Positions 50,600-61,155 of a stretch of 64,000 nucleotides of DNA are shown in pieces; position 1 is the stretch's first letter; every line of letters starts with the position of its first letter. The stretch covers positions 1 through 64,000 of the forward strand of contig JAYMTA010000018.1 in the NCBI GenBank assembly GCA_036897625.1, read 5' to 3'. Source of the DNA: Pelargonium cotyledonis (taxonomy: Eukaryota > Streptophyta > Magnoliopsida > Geraniales > Geraniaceae). The notes beneath the pieces are model-generated. The model saw only the letters and a program-made list of their open reading frames with translations. It was not told where the DNA came from and did not search any database. The position numbers and the translations under genes are program-made.

Positions 50600-51240
50600 T
50601 AGTTTGAGCTTGTGAAGTTGAGAGAAAATTGATGTATATTCACAATGAGCAATAACCAATTTATCATACATAAGATGGAATCATAATAAATCAAGATCCC
50701 TAAGGATAAGCTCATTCCAACTACAATATACCTAATTTACAGGGATTCTAACACTCCCTCTCAAGCTGGATCATAAATATTATATGCACCAAGTTTGTTA
50801 CAAATGAACTCAATTTGAGGATCTCGAACTGACTTTGTAAAGACATCTGCCATCTGATTGTTGGAGTTGACGAATTCTGTAATGATGACTCCTCCGACCA
50901 CTTTTTCTCTTACAAAGTGACATTCTATATGTGTTTGGTCTTCTCGTGGAAAACTGGATTGGAGGCAATGTGTAGGGCGGCCTGATTGTCGCATGTGAGT
51001 TTCATTGGAGTTATCTTACAAAACTTCAATTTTTATAAAAGTTGCTTGAACCATTCGAGCTCACATGTTGCATAGGCCATTACTCGAAACTTTGCTTCTG
51101 CACTGATCTTACCACCACATTTTGTTTCTTAATTTTCCATAAGATTAAGTAACCTCTAAACAAGACATAGTACCCTGAAGCTGATCAGAAAGGCATCCTG
51201 TTCAATCTGCATTTGAATAACAACTCGTCTTCTTATGCCC
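50600..51240 (-). mobile_element. Ty1/copia LTR retrotransposon fossil (3' part)
   Basis: Read on the minus strand, this is the 3' end of a copia-type element: the RNase H region of the polyprotein (residues resembling [20 protein letters not shown] and ADVFTKSVRDPQIEFICNKL), a polypurine tract, and a short LTR starting TGTTAG at 50,753 and running to about 50,600. The 5' portion (gag, protease, integrase and most of the reverse transcriptase) and the other LTR are absent. It is clearly broken. It lies within the intron between CalS5 exons 12 and 13. Copia elements are nuclear, so it most likely inserted before the segment reached this genome and travelled with it. It looks moderately old. 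Confidence 0.8.
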
Positions 51241-51650
51241 CTTATTCTCATAGAGTCAACCTTTTTCAGGAGCTCTTATGAATAACTTCTATGGGTAGTA
51301 ACTGTGCTTTGCTTCGCATCTTAATCTTCTTGCATGTCCATTTAAATCAATGTTGGATATACCTATGAATTGGTTTACTGATTTCAGTTTCACTGTATAT
51401 AATGGTTTACTTACCAGCATATATAGTAGTTAGATGTGCTCCTTAATCTTAGGGAGTTGCGTCTCATATATGGTCAGGCCAGACTACATTTATCAAGAAC
51501 GCACCTCAAGCACAACAAACCTTTTTTGTGTGTAAAATATTTCGACTTTATATACACCCCAAAGTTGTAAATCTAACATTCAGTTTTTTCCCCCTTAAAT
51601 AGATGAATCTCATTTTATCTCTTTAACAAATTTGTTTTTTTCATTTGCAG

Positions 51651-52345
51651 CCAAGAATTTATATTGGGAGGGGAATGCATGAAAGTCAGTTCGCACTTCT
51701 GAAGTGAGTCTTGACTGGGACACATTCTTTTTACTATGATTGAGTCATGAGATTCCCTTGGTTCATTGCAGTTGTTTCATTTCTCAATATTCTTTTTTAT
51801 TTTCAGGTACACTATCTTTTGGGTGTTGCTTTTTGTTTGCAAATTTTCCTTCAGTTATTTTATCCAGGTAATTTATTCATTTGTCATTGTAATTTTCTCA
51901 AGTCGGAAGTGAAGGTTTTTTAAGTTTTGCTATTAACCTGTTCTCTCTCTCTTTCTCAGATAAAACCTCTTGTCAAGCCAACAAAAGATATAATGAGAAT
52001 TCATAATGTCAAGTCTGCTTGGCATGAATTTTTCCCAGAAGGTACTTTTTTGTTGTTGCTTGTTCTTTTATTTTATTAATTTGTGCTTTATGTAACAAGA
52101 TTTTCATGCAATGCAGCTAAGCATCACTATGGAGCTGCTGTGGCTCTCTGGGCGCCAGTAATCTTGGTAACTTACAATGATAGCTATGATAGTTCCATAT
52201 TTGATGATATGTTGTCCTTCATCGGCTTTCTCAATTTCATTTTTCATGATTAATGCAGGTTTATTTTATGGACTCTCAAATCTGGTATGCTATTTTCTCA
52301 ACCTTGTACGGTGGTCTTGAAGGGGCTTTTAATCGTCTAGGAGAG
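51651..52345 (+). pseudogene. CalS5 copy exons 13-17
   Basis: Exon 13 (51,651-51,703) encodes PRIYIGRGMHESQFALL. Exon 14 (51,807-51,867) encodes YTIFWVLLFVCKFSFSYFIQ. Exon 15 (51,960-52,041) encodes [20 protein letters not shown], then WHEFFPE. Exon 16 (52,117-52,166) encodes KHHYGAAVALWAPVIL. Exon 17 (52,259-52,345) encodes [20 protein letters not shown], then EGAFNRLGE. All split codons fit and all borders are GT-AG. No damage is seen in this stretch, which contains the family motifs GRGMHE, WHEFFP and [10 protein letters not shown]. Confidence 0.92.
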
Positions 52346-52956
52346 GTAATATGTTTCTGATGTTTCTTTTTCTCTTCTAAGGCACATCCTTATTGATCTA
52401 TTTCGAAGATGTTAAATTTCAAATATTTTTATACTGGGTACACAGAAAGGTTTGGGGTTACATTACTAAAAGGTCAACCTTATTAGTAGGTTTGATATCT
52501 AACTTTATACGTAGGTCAATTTTGTCACTCTTTTTTCCAATGTGGGACTTATTATTCCCGTCACTTCAACACAAGTTTCGGTTAAATTTCTGAGATGATA
52601 TTGAGATGGAAGGTTGAATCATGAGAATGGGGTGATGGGTAGTATCCTGACTGCATAACCTATTTCAATTTTTTATAGGGTATAATGTGGCATACTTTTG
52701 TAGTACACCAGGTAGCACTACCTGGTCAAAATGCATACTTTTCTAGATTCATTTACTTTCTTTTTTCATTTGCAAGTAATATATCAGTATCTTTATTTGT
52801 CAAACACATGGTTTAGAGTTTAGACGGATCTCTTTACTGTTAAGAAGCAATTGTACAACCATTTCTTTCAATTCAATTTGAAGTGCTAAGTATTAACTGT
52901 TTAAATATATATATATACACACACTTGTTGATCTTTTTTCTATTTCATCTTTATAG
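52346..52956 (+). other. CalS5 intron with AT/AC microsatellite
   Basis: This 611-bp intron has canonical borders (GTAATA ... TATAG). A compound (AT)n(AC)n microsatellite lies at about 52,902-52,924. The 66-codon frame at 52,393-52,593 is not recognisable and is probably chance. Confidence 0.7.
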
Positions 52957-53452
52957 ATACGGACACTGAGCATGCTCAGGTCACGCTTCCAGTCCTTACT
53001 TGGTGCTTTTAACACTCGTTTGGTGCCTTCTGAGCAGACGAAGAAAAAGGGGTTCTCTTTCTCAAAGAGTTTTGCTCAGGTTGCACCCAGCTTCCAATAT
53101 ACTTGTCTGTAACCTTTTGTTGTTTGAGTCCTATTATGTATGTACATCATTTCTACGATGATTATATAGGTTTCAGCTAGCAAGAGAATTGAAGCTGCAA
53201 AATTTGCTCAGTTATGGAATAAAGTAATATGTAGTTTTCGTGAAGAAGATCTCATAAGTGACAGGAAAGCCCCCCTTTCCATCTCCTAGTTATCTTTTGT
53301 TTTGTCCGCAAATTTTTCTTTATATTGTAATGCAGTTTGAACTGAAATGGGTGTATCCTTGAAGCAGGGAGATGGATCTATTGCTGGTTCCTTAGTCATC
53401 TGATCCTAGCCTGAAGCTGATTCAGTGGCCACCATTTTTGCTTACAAGCAAG
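52957..53452 (+). pseudogene. CalS5 copy exons 18-20
   Basis: Exon 18 (52,957-53,079) encodes [20 protein letters not shown], then [20 protein letters not shown] and Q. Exon 19 (53,170-53,264) encodes [20 protein letters not shown], then [11 protein letters not shown]. Its donor reads GA instead of GT, so normal splicing would fail. Exon 20 (53,368-53,452) should read EMDLLLVPY; here the Tyr codon is TAG, a premature stop, followed by SSDPSLKLIQWPPFLLTSK. The [17 protein letters not shown] block is a strong callose synthase signature at the start of the central cytosolic loop. Confidence 0.9.
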
Positions 53453-53534
53453 GTAAACTATATCCTTTCTACCTTTCTAGAATTTCTGATATGTGTTCAA
53501 TTGTTTATTTGTTGATGCTCGTCTGCCATTGCAG

Positions 53535-54332
53535 ATCCCAATAGCATTGGATATGGCAGTTCAATTTCGATCCAGGGATGCTGCCTTTGGAAGCGTATAT
53601 GTCCTGATGAATATATGAAATGCGCAGTCATTGAATGTTACGAGTCATTCAAGCTTGTTCTGAATGCTTTGGTGATTGGAGAAACTGAGAATAGGTTACT
53701 ATTCACACTTTTCTCCTTAGCATGTACCTTATACCATTGATCTATATCTAATTGCTCATTATTTGACCAATAGAGGAGTTTGCAAACTCTTTCTTTGGAT
53801 AGGGGTGAGAAGCCTTAACTAAATGGTGACTAAGCCCCAAACAGGATTAAACTATATATAGTAGTCATGAGTGTCCCGAAAAGATTCAACTCTTTTGTCC
53901 CTCAAGTGTCTGACAGTAGAATTGTCCTATAAATCACAAGATTTGTTTTAATCTTTTATTTTCATCTGTATACATTATTACAGAAATGCAGTGTATTCTA
54001 ATTAACTGATGTACTCTTGTAACAGGATTGCATCATTATTAAAGGAATTGAAAGTAGCATTGGAAAGAATACATTCCTTGCAAATTTTAGAATGACTTAT
54101 TTACCCATACTTTGCAGCAAGGTGGTTGAGCTCGTGGGCATCTTGGTGAGCCATCCCTTAAAGAGTTTTAATCCACTCTGCAGTTAGGCTTTTATATGTG
54201 AATATTATTTGTTCTTTACTGTGTGTAGTAAACCAGTTCCTTTCGATATAAAAAGAAAAGAATATAAAACCACTTACAACTTCCTTTTTATGCTACAGAA
54301 AGATGGAGATCCATCTAAACAGGATTCAATGT
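53535..54332 (+). pseudogene. CalS5 copy exons 21-23 and right end
   Basis: Exon 21 (53,535-53,694) encodes [17 protein letters not shown], then, after loss of one base, the frame of [20 protein letters not shown] and [13 protein letters not shown]. Exon 22 (54,026-54,145) has also lost one base near its start; beyond it the family sequence NFRMTYLPILCSKVVELVGI is readable. Exon 23 starts at 54,299 with KDGDPSKQDS, and similarity ends at about 54,332, inside an exon. Past that point the sequence returns to the AT-rich type. The catalytic half of the gene is not in the window. Confidence 0.88.
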
Positions 54333-57300
54333 AAAGGATTAGTCAAGATATTTCGAAGTATATTAAAGCACCCTTTTTATAAGATAGTCATAGGGTTTTC
54401 AAGAGAATGAATCGCTTTTTATATAGAACTTCTTACTACGACCCGATAGAAAGTGGAAGGAACCTTATAGCGATACCCTAAATAGAGTCTAATTGGATCC
54501 AAACGGCTACTTATCAGCTAAGGCACTAGGGGCACTTGACTTGAAAAATGCAGTCAATTAAATATGGGATTGCCTAGCTTTTTTAAAATATTTTATATAT
54601 TTGTATAATGAATCTCATTGAAAATCCCACATTCTTACAAACCCTGTTTTCTGTACTCTACTTACACCTTTTTGCTTAATAGTTCTTGGCTTGGGTAAAA
54701 CAATGTATCTTTTGTATATCACCTGGACTTTTTTTATATAAATAGAATACTTTTTCTATTGAGGTAAGAAAATTTTTGTTTTCAAAGTATCAGTAAGCAG
54801 GAGCTAGGGAATCTAGCTTACTCGTCCTTGTGGTTGTAATAATGGAATTACAGAAAAATCTATGGCTTCTAGTAAAAGTTCAGCCCTTTAATCTAAAATT
54901 AGCTACTATTTACTCCTATTACTAAGGATATATCTTCAGGGTTTATCGGTATACCCTAATTAAATATTCAAACAGGAGTTCTTGCGTAACTTTCCTATAA
55001 GATATATCCTATAAAAAGGACCCTAAATTGACTTTTAAACAATTTATATAGCAAGGGATTTCTCCTTGGTTTCATTTTAGACTATATAGGGAATAAGAAA
55101 TTTCCTGCTCTAAGAAGGGAACGAGCCTACTTTCACTGACATAACAATTTTTAGATGTTTTAATCGACATGTAGCAGTTATTTGATAGATCTTCTTATAT
55201 CGATAACAAGAACTTTTAACTATAGATTTTAGTTTGGCAATGTGTAATTCTAGTATTTAGTTGAGTGTTAGATAGTCCTTTATATAAAAAGCCACAAGAT
55301 TTTTCTAAATCCAAAGAAGTGTTTTGTATAGTAATTTGTAGAGTACTTCTCCGGATATCACAAGGTTGTTGTGTTTTACTGAAAGGGACTCCCTCTGAGT
55401 TTTTTTTTAGGAAGTGTCCGCTGTTCTACTTAGTTTTCTTTTTGTAATCACGGGAACTTATTAAAAGTGAGTCACTTGTAGTTGTTTAAAGGGGCAGCCC
55501 CTCCGGGTTTGGGCAAGATGATCAAAACACGTAATTGAGCAGTTGGATAGAGAAGTCCTTTGTTAAGCTCTGACTAAAATCTGGTATAGCTATAGTGAAT
55601 AATATCAAGGATTCGCCTTTATCATTAATAGAAGTACCTACCTAATTCATCTAAAATCTCTGACTCTTCAAGATCGAGTTACAAATCCCATTTCCTTCGA
55701 ACATATTACAGCTCTCTTTCCCGGCACGTCGCAGGTTCAAGTTCCAAAGCTAGTGTCAAAAGTCAATAGTGGATCCTTTAAAAGCTGAGTTATACATCTT
55801 TGTACTAGTAAATATATTATAACATTAAATAACTTTTTCCTAAATCTCTAATTTCTAAGTCTAGTTTTTAAGTTTTAAGGCAGCAAAGCTCTCGTGTAAA
55901 AATATCCATTTCAAAAACCCTTTATTAGTAAAGCCGCAAGGATAGAACTTTTTAGTTTCTTTTTGCTTAATATTGGCTCTTACTTACCCACCATAGGCTG
56001 CCCTTTACCTGGGAGACAACTAAACCTTTTGTATATTTGTTTTGTTTTAATCCCAGTTTTTTGTTTTGGGATTCTTTAATTGTCAATACAAGCACAGGGC
56101 TAACTTATATTATAGAGAAGTAGGTAAAGATAAAATAAGCAGATGTGTAATTTCAGTCTAATTGAAGCCTCAGTCTTGCTAATGAATAGCTTGAGGAACG
56201 TATGTATTCCTAGAATTTTTTATCCACGTTGTACCAAAAGTTTATATAACCTTTATATAGCGGTAGAATAGGTAGCTCAAAAAGTGAAAGAATATTAATT
56301 AAGATATAATTTTGGATGGGTTTTAAAACTACTTTAGTACCAAAGCCTTTCTTTGTATTTCAAAAAGATACTAATTATTTAAAAATTAGTTTAGTTATTA
56401 TAGGCTACCCGCTTAACTTATTACTTATCGATCAATATAATAATATAGTGTTTTCTTCTATTTGTTCCAAAACAGATAAAGGACAGCTACTATTTATTAC
56501 TTTTTTAAAAATTTCTCATTGGTAAGGCCCTCATTATAAGTAATTCCGCCTTTTTATTTTATAAGATTTATTTAAAAGAGTTTTTTAGACGAAAAATCCC
56601 TGAACCTGAATCTCAATTAGAAAGTTTTAACTAGAGATGGATGGGAACCCTAGGATAAAATTCTTTTACTGCTACATTACAGAATATAAAAGGAGGAAAT
56701 TCCTTTAGTTTTGGTTTTACATTTGTTCAACCACTTACCGGAAAAGATAAAAAATGCTGAATTTCCCATATTACTTCTTTCAGGAATCCCTATTATAGAT
56801 CGGGTTTAATACTGAGACTAATTTTAGTAAACCTTAACTCCATTAAAAGAGAACTACTATCTATTATTTCCAGGTTTTACTTACTTAAATATCTTATAAG
56901 ACTATTAACAATACGCCTTGAAAACTAAGAAACTTAGGCTTTATAGCTAGAATGTGGGAGCACTTCTAATAATATAGAGAGGACATGAGTTTTCCTTAAT
57001 TTTGAAACCAATATCGCAGAATTTGAAACCTCCTTAATTGTAAGACTTGTAATTCATGGCATTCTCTAATTCAAATATTACTATTTATCCTCTCTAAGAG
57101 TGGACTTGAACCATGTACATGTAGCTGCTTCCAATGGTGCTTGGGTTAGTTGAATATCTTTTAGGTAGGTTTTCTTATACGGGGTAGAGTTTAGTTTTCA
57201 AGCTACGGGTGGGCTTCTGCGCGAGTAAAAGGTCTATAAATTCTCACTTGTTTTTTATACTTAAAGCTCTTTGTTAATAGACTCAGTCATAGATGTTTAG

Positions 57301-58829
57301 GGGATCCCTTTCGAAATTACGATAAGTATAGAAGTTTTAGACTAATAAAAAGTATAGAAAAGATCTACACAATGTAATATATATATATATAAACTTAAGG
57401 AATTCCTCCCCCCTATTAAACGGAAATCTAATAACCTCGATGGTTAAGTTTAAGTAATAAGCTGTTAACTTTTGAAATATCATAGGTTCAAATCGAATTA
57501 TCTTGGATCTGGGGTTAGGCTATTTGTAACATGGAGCCTCCTTGACCAACCCCAACCAAGTAGTTCTTTTTTCCGTCTTGAGGAAGGTTGACGATGTACA
57601 GATAATCATGCTTCTAATTTACCTACTTTAGCTTCTGCTACCCTTCTATTGCGCGAATGCTCGGATCTCCTTCCTTAAATTCTTATTATTAAAAATTGAT
57701 GTACATACGATTCTAGTACTTCTTAAGTCAAAAGCACCACCTTCTAATTTAGACAACAGTTAGTCAGCTAATACGTTAACTCAAAGGCATCAGGTATTAG
57801 TAAGTTCTTATAACACGGGTTGCTTTGGAAGGCATCCCATCCATCTTAGACTTGAACTTTTAGTTTAGTCGCCATGCAGATAAACCACGAGTTCGAAACG
57901 AAAGGGTTTCCTAAGTTTTTGAATTCGAGGATATTATGTCTTATAAGAGCTCTATCTTCTTTGTTAGAAACTCCTAAAAGTCAATATAGTGCTAATATAA
58001 AATGGATGCTCCTTGGTCCATAGGGGTCCCCCTATGATAAATTTCTTAGTATGCTGTGGAATACTCTTAACCCACAGCTTGCCCTCCGTTTCGAACAAAT
58101 TTTGTTTCTTACCATTCTAAGTAGAGCAAAAACTGGTCTAGTATAAATTATAGCAAGCGGGCTCCCTGCGCGTTAGATCCAAATTTAATTAAAAAAGCAC
58201 TTGTTTATTCCCTTGGTTTTGAATTCCATGAGCGCCCCGTTGCAATTTGTAAAAGGAAACAAGTATAATAGTCGGCGTTCGAACCCTCTATGGCCTTTAA
58301 TTAAAATTTAAGTACAATGCTCTACTTTAACTGCTATATATTCTAGCTATTAGGCTGGGAAGGCCTTAGGTTTTCTTTACTTTCATATGTCCTCTTCTGG
58401 CTTTTAGGATTTCTCTTACCCTGAGCAGGACCTCCTTTATTAAGGTTTTTTTGACTATGTCCTCTATTTACATAGCTTGTTTCTTACTATCTTATGTAGG
58501 ATTGTATCCATTTCCGGTCTCCTTCCAGATTAAATACTAGGGTTTATGGATTCTTTCCCCTTAAAACCCTGACCAACTTAAATACCCCTCCGACCTAACT
58601 AGAAATCCTCTTGCTCCTTTATAACTAAGATAAAAAAGAGACATAATCAAAGAGGACTCTCTAATCCTTTAATGGTTGGGATTGCTGCTGCTAAGAAAGT
58701 TCTAGGTAGATTTCTGAGCAAAGGTAAGATCCAGAGTCTAGTTTCTTTTCCATTTAAGAGGAAGTCAAGAAGTCATTTGAAAGTCGGGTAGATTTATTAG
58801 ATCCAGGTATTTCTTAGTTAGGTATTCAA
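54333..58829. other. AT-rich non-coding DNA, no gene seen
   Basis: No gene was recognised. There are isolated T-arm-like strings: plus strand GTCGCAGGTTCAAG near 55,728 and CATAGGTTCAAATCG near 57,481, minus strand ACATGGTTCAAGTCCAC near 57,090 and GGGTTCGAACGCC near 58,274. None can be completed to a cloverleaf with confidence. A TA microsatellite lies near 57,379-57,392. GCAGTCAATTAAATATG near 54,549 resembles 39,701. Open frames (longest 69 codons, 56,316-56,525) are unremarkable. Confidence 0.5.
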
Positions 58830-61155
58830 TAAAAGGCTTGCTGACTTGTGTTTTAACGTAACTGGTTGTGTATAACAGGTTTTGGTATTGTTTCTAATAC
58901 ACCTGGATTTGTTATCCTTTAGCTTTATTTTATTTATTAGTGGAATAGAGAAAACTATTGTAAGGAATTAAAAGTAGGGCTAGAGTTATCAATTAATTTG
59001 TATTTTTTAAGAGTATAAAGGCATTAAGTCAAGAAGAAGTTTTCTAAAGTAAAGAGCCTTAATTTCCAATTTCTAGTACAAAGTCAAGAATTTTCTGGGC
59101 TTTTCTTTTAGTGTAAGTCTGTCTAAAGTTCGTATCCTCCCTACTGATAAACACAAAAGCACAAGAGGAAATTCTCTTTATCTTAGAAAACTTAATACCT
59201 ATACTAAATTAAGGGCAAACTTACTATTATTTATAACTGGTAATACAGTATATTAACTATAGAATCCCTTACTTACTTACTAGCTCCATTAGAACAATAA
59301 GACAGGTCTCTTTCTTCTCTTTGTCTCCTATAAGCAGCTTTCTGATGGGTATCTTTCTAGCCTTCTTCTATCTCCTAATCGGTCCTATCAAAGGGTATAT
59401 ATTTCCTAATAAGGTTCCAGCTTTCTAAGTATAGCTCACGAAAACTTGGTATGAAGCTAGGAAGTCAATAAGTTAAGTGTTAGTTAAGCATTTTCTTAAG
59501 CTAAAAGTTTAAGGGTTTTCCAGTTGTTCGTTAGCCAGTAGGGTTTTCCTGAAGGGGAATTGCTTTCTTGATGTCCTATTCTGGGTTTCCCAATTTCAGA
59601 TAGTAAAGATTTCTATTAGCTAAAGTAAAGAAATTTCTCTAATAAAAAAAAAAAAAAGGTCTGTGTTTTTTCTGGTGTTGCTGCTGCTAGTGTAAGGTGT
59701 TATATCTATAGTACTCTACGGCATTAACCTCCAAAAAGGGGGCTTTTAGTCGGTAAGATGGGATGTACTCAATCAAGATTCTATTAAGGTTCTTATCCTC
59801 GTTATCGATAAACTACAAAAGCAAGAGGAATATTCCCTTAAGTTAGTATACTCTAATACATAAGCCTGGGGGAACAGCTATCCAATAATTTTAACAATAT
59901 TAACAATCTAATCACCTATATAATACTATCTCTAGCAAATAAGGCAGGGAATAAAGCTTTCCGAGTCCTGCTAATAGATAAATAAAGGTATAGCAGCTTT
60001 GAGAGGTTCTAAATGAAAGTAGAATCCTTAAGACTCTTAATAAACAAGTTCTGAATTAAGTCAAGAGTCAGTGAAGTCCTAAGCTAAGAAGTTGATGGGG
60101 CACTTTCCCTAATAGGTATTTAGAAACTGGTTATGAGTAGGAGTTTTAGAGGTCTGTTTAAGAGTTTTTCTCCTGAAATTAAGCCTGTTTTCTTTGTAGT
60201 AGTAGGTCTCTTTGTGTGAGATTGATTATACTCTAAGACTACTAAATGAGTATGAGTCAGCGTGACTGTAGTGTCAGATAAGTTCCTGCTTTTTGTTGAA
60301 TAGTTTAGATAATAAAGAAATGAATCCACCCTCAACTTTATATAGAGATTCTCTAAGCCATAGATTAATAGGTGGATTTTGAGTTCCCTTTGAATTCTAG
60401 TTATAGTCAAGAATTTCTAAATCAAGTATAGTTCGAGAAAGTATTCACTTAGGTATAGGTAGAAGTTTCCCAAGCAAGGTCAATAGAAGGTCAATGGCAG
60501 TCGATGTTGCTCTTCTTAAGGTGGACCCAGTTGAGAACTGGTTTCTTGAGGTGCTAATGTAAAGTAGGTGTATTTAGTAGTTAATGAAAGAAGGTGAACT
60601 GAACCGAGGAGAAGTACCTGTATTGCTAGAATGAAGGACTTATACTTATATTATAGAATTTCTTGTTAGATAGAGACAGAAACGGATTTCCGATAATGTA
60701 TTCTGGCTCTTGTTAGCAAAGGAGTTAGTTTCAGAATGAATTGTCTTTGTAAGGATAGGTAGGAAGAGCTATTATTGGTCTTTGAGAGTTGAGTCCTAAG
60801 CTTTAAACTGCTATGCTTTTCTAGTCAGTCAGTGTATTCTAAAGGGATTTCAAAGTACAAAGTATATAGTGGTCTTCTTAAAGGGGAATTTCTTTCTTTC
60901 TCTTTTGCTTTTAGGGATTCTGTAATTAATGAGAATTTAAGGAATAGAGCTCAAGTTCAAGTCATTTGTATTTTTTTTAGAGCCCTTATTTTCGAGTTTA
61001 TTTATGTTGGTGTCCTGGAGTGTATAAAGGGTCTATCATATACCATAATGCATTAACCTCCTAACCAAGGATGTTTAGGTAATAGAGATGAATAAAGGAC
61101 TGTATAAAGTTTGTATCTTCTTTAATGGGGAGCTAGAAGTCTTATCCTTAGGGAC
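58830..61155 (+). repeat. largest cluster of dispersed repeat family
   Basis: This cluster holds two well-formed units and further partial ones. Unit one: head at 59,559-59,604 (preceded by TGAAGGGGAATT), middle block CGGCATTAACCTCC ... TAGTCGGTAA at 59,719-59,756, tail TTCTTATCCTCGTTATCG ... CAAAAGCAAGAGGAATAT at 59,790-59,836. Unit two: head region about 60,878-60,915 (preceded by AAAGGGGAATT), middle ATACCATAATGCATTAACCT at 61,039-61,058, tail 61,109-61,152. An extra tail lies at 59,129-59,180, and an upstream part at 58,880-58,917 matches 28,216-28,251. A run of 15 A lies near 59,644. No protein product is recognisable. Confidence 0.6.

Larger units (their letters stand above)
46384..54332 (+). 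pseudogene. CALS5: partial nuclear callose synthase gene (CalS5/GSL2 type) with introns
   Basis: This is a genomic copy of the first half of a plant callose synthase, a plasma-membrane GT48 enzyme that makes beta-1,3-glucan. It covers 23 exons, about 815 codons, running from LGKAYQTAGVLFEVLCAVNK to KDGDPSKQDSM. Peptides such as MAYELHGLLAGNVSIVTGEN, NFPGYHRWNFTDVLRNIFK and RRWIENSDW fit CalS5, the isoform known for pollen-wall callose, better than CalS3 or other members as I recall them. It covers cytosolic N-terminal parts, the first membrane bundle and the start of the large central loop; the catalytic domain is absent. Introns are kept, so the copy came from DNA rather than mRNA. One nonsense codon, frameshifting deletions of 1, 5, 1 and 1 nt, a 6-nt in-frame deletion and one lost splice donor make it a pseudogene. 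It starts and ends inside exons. Confidence 0.93.
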
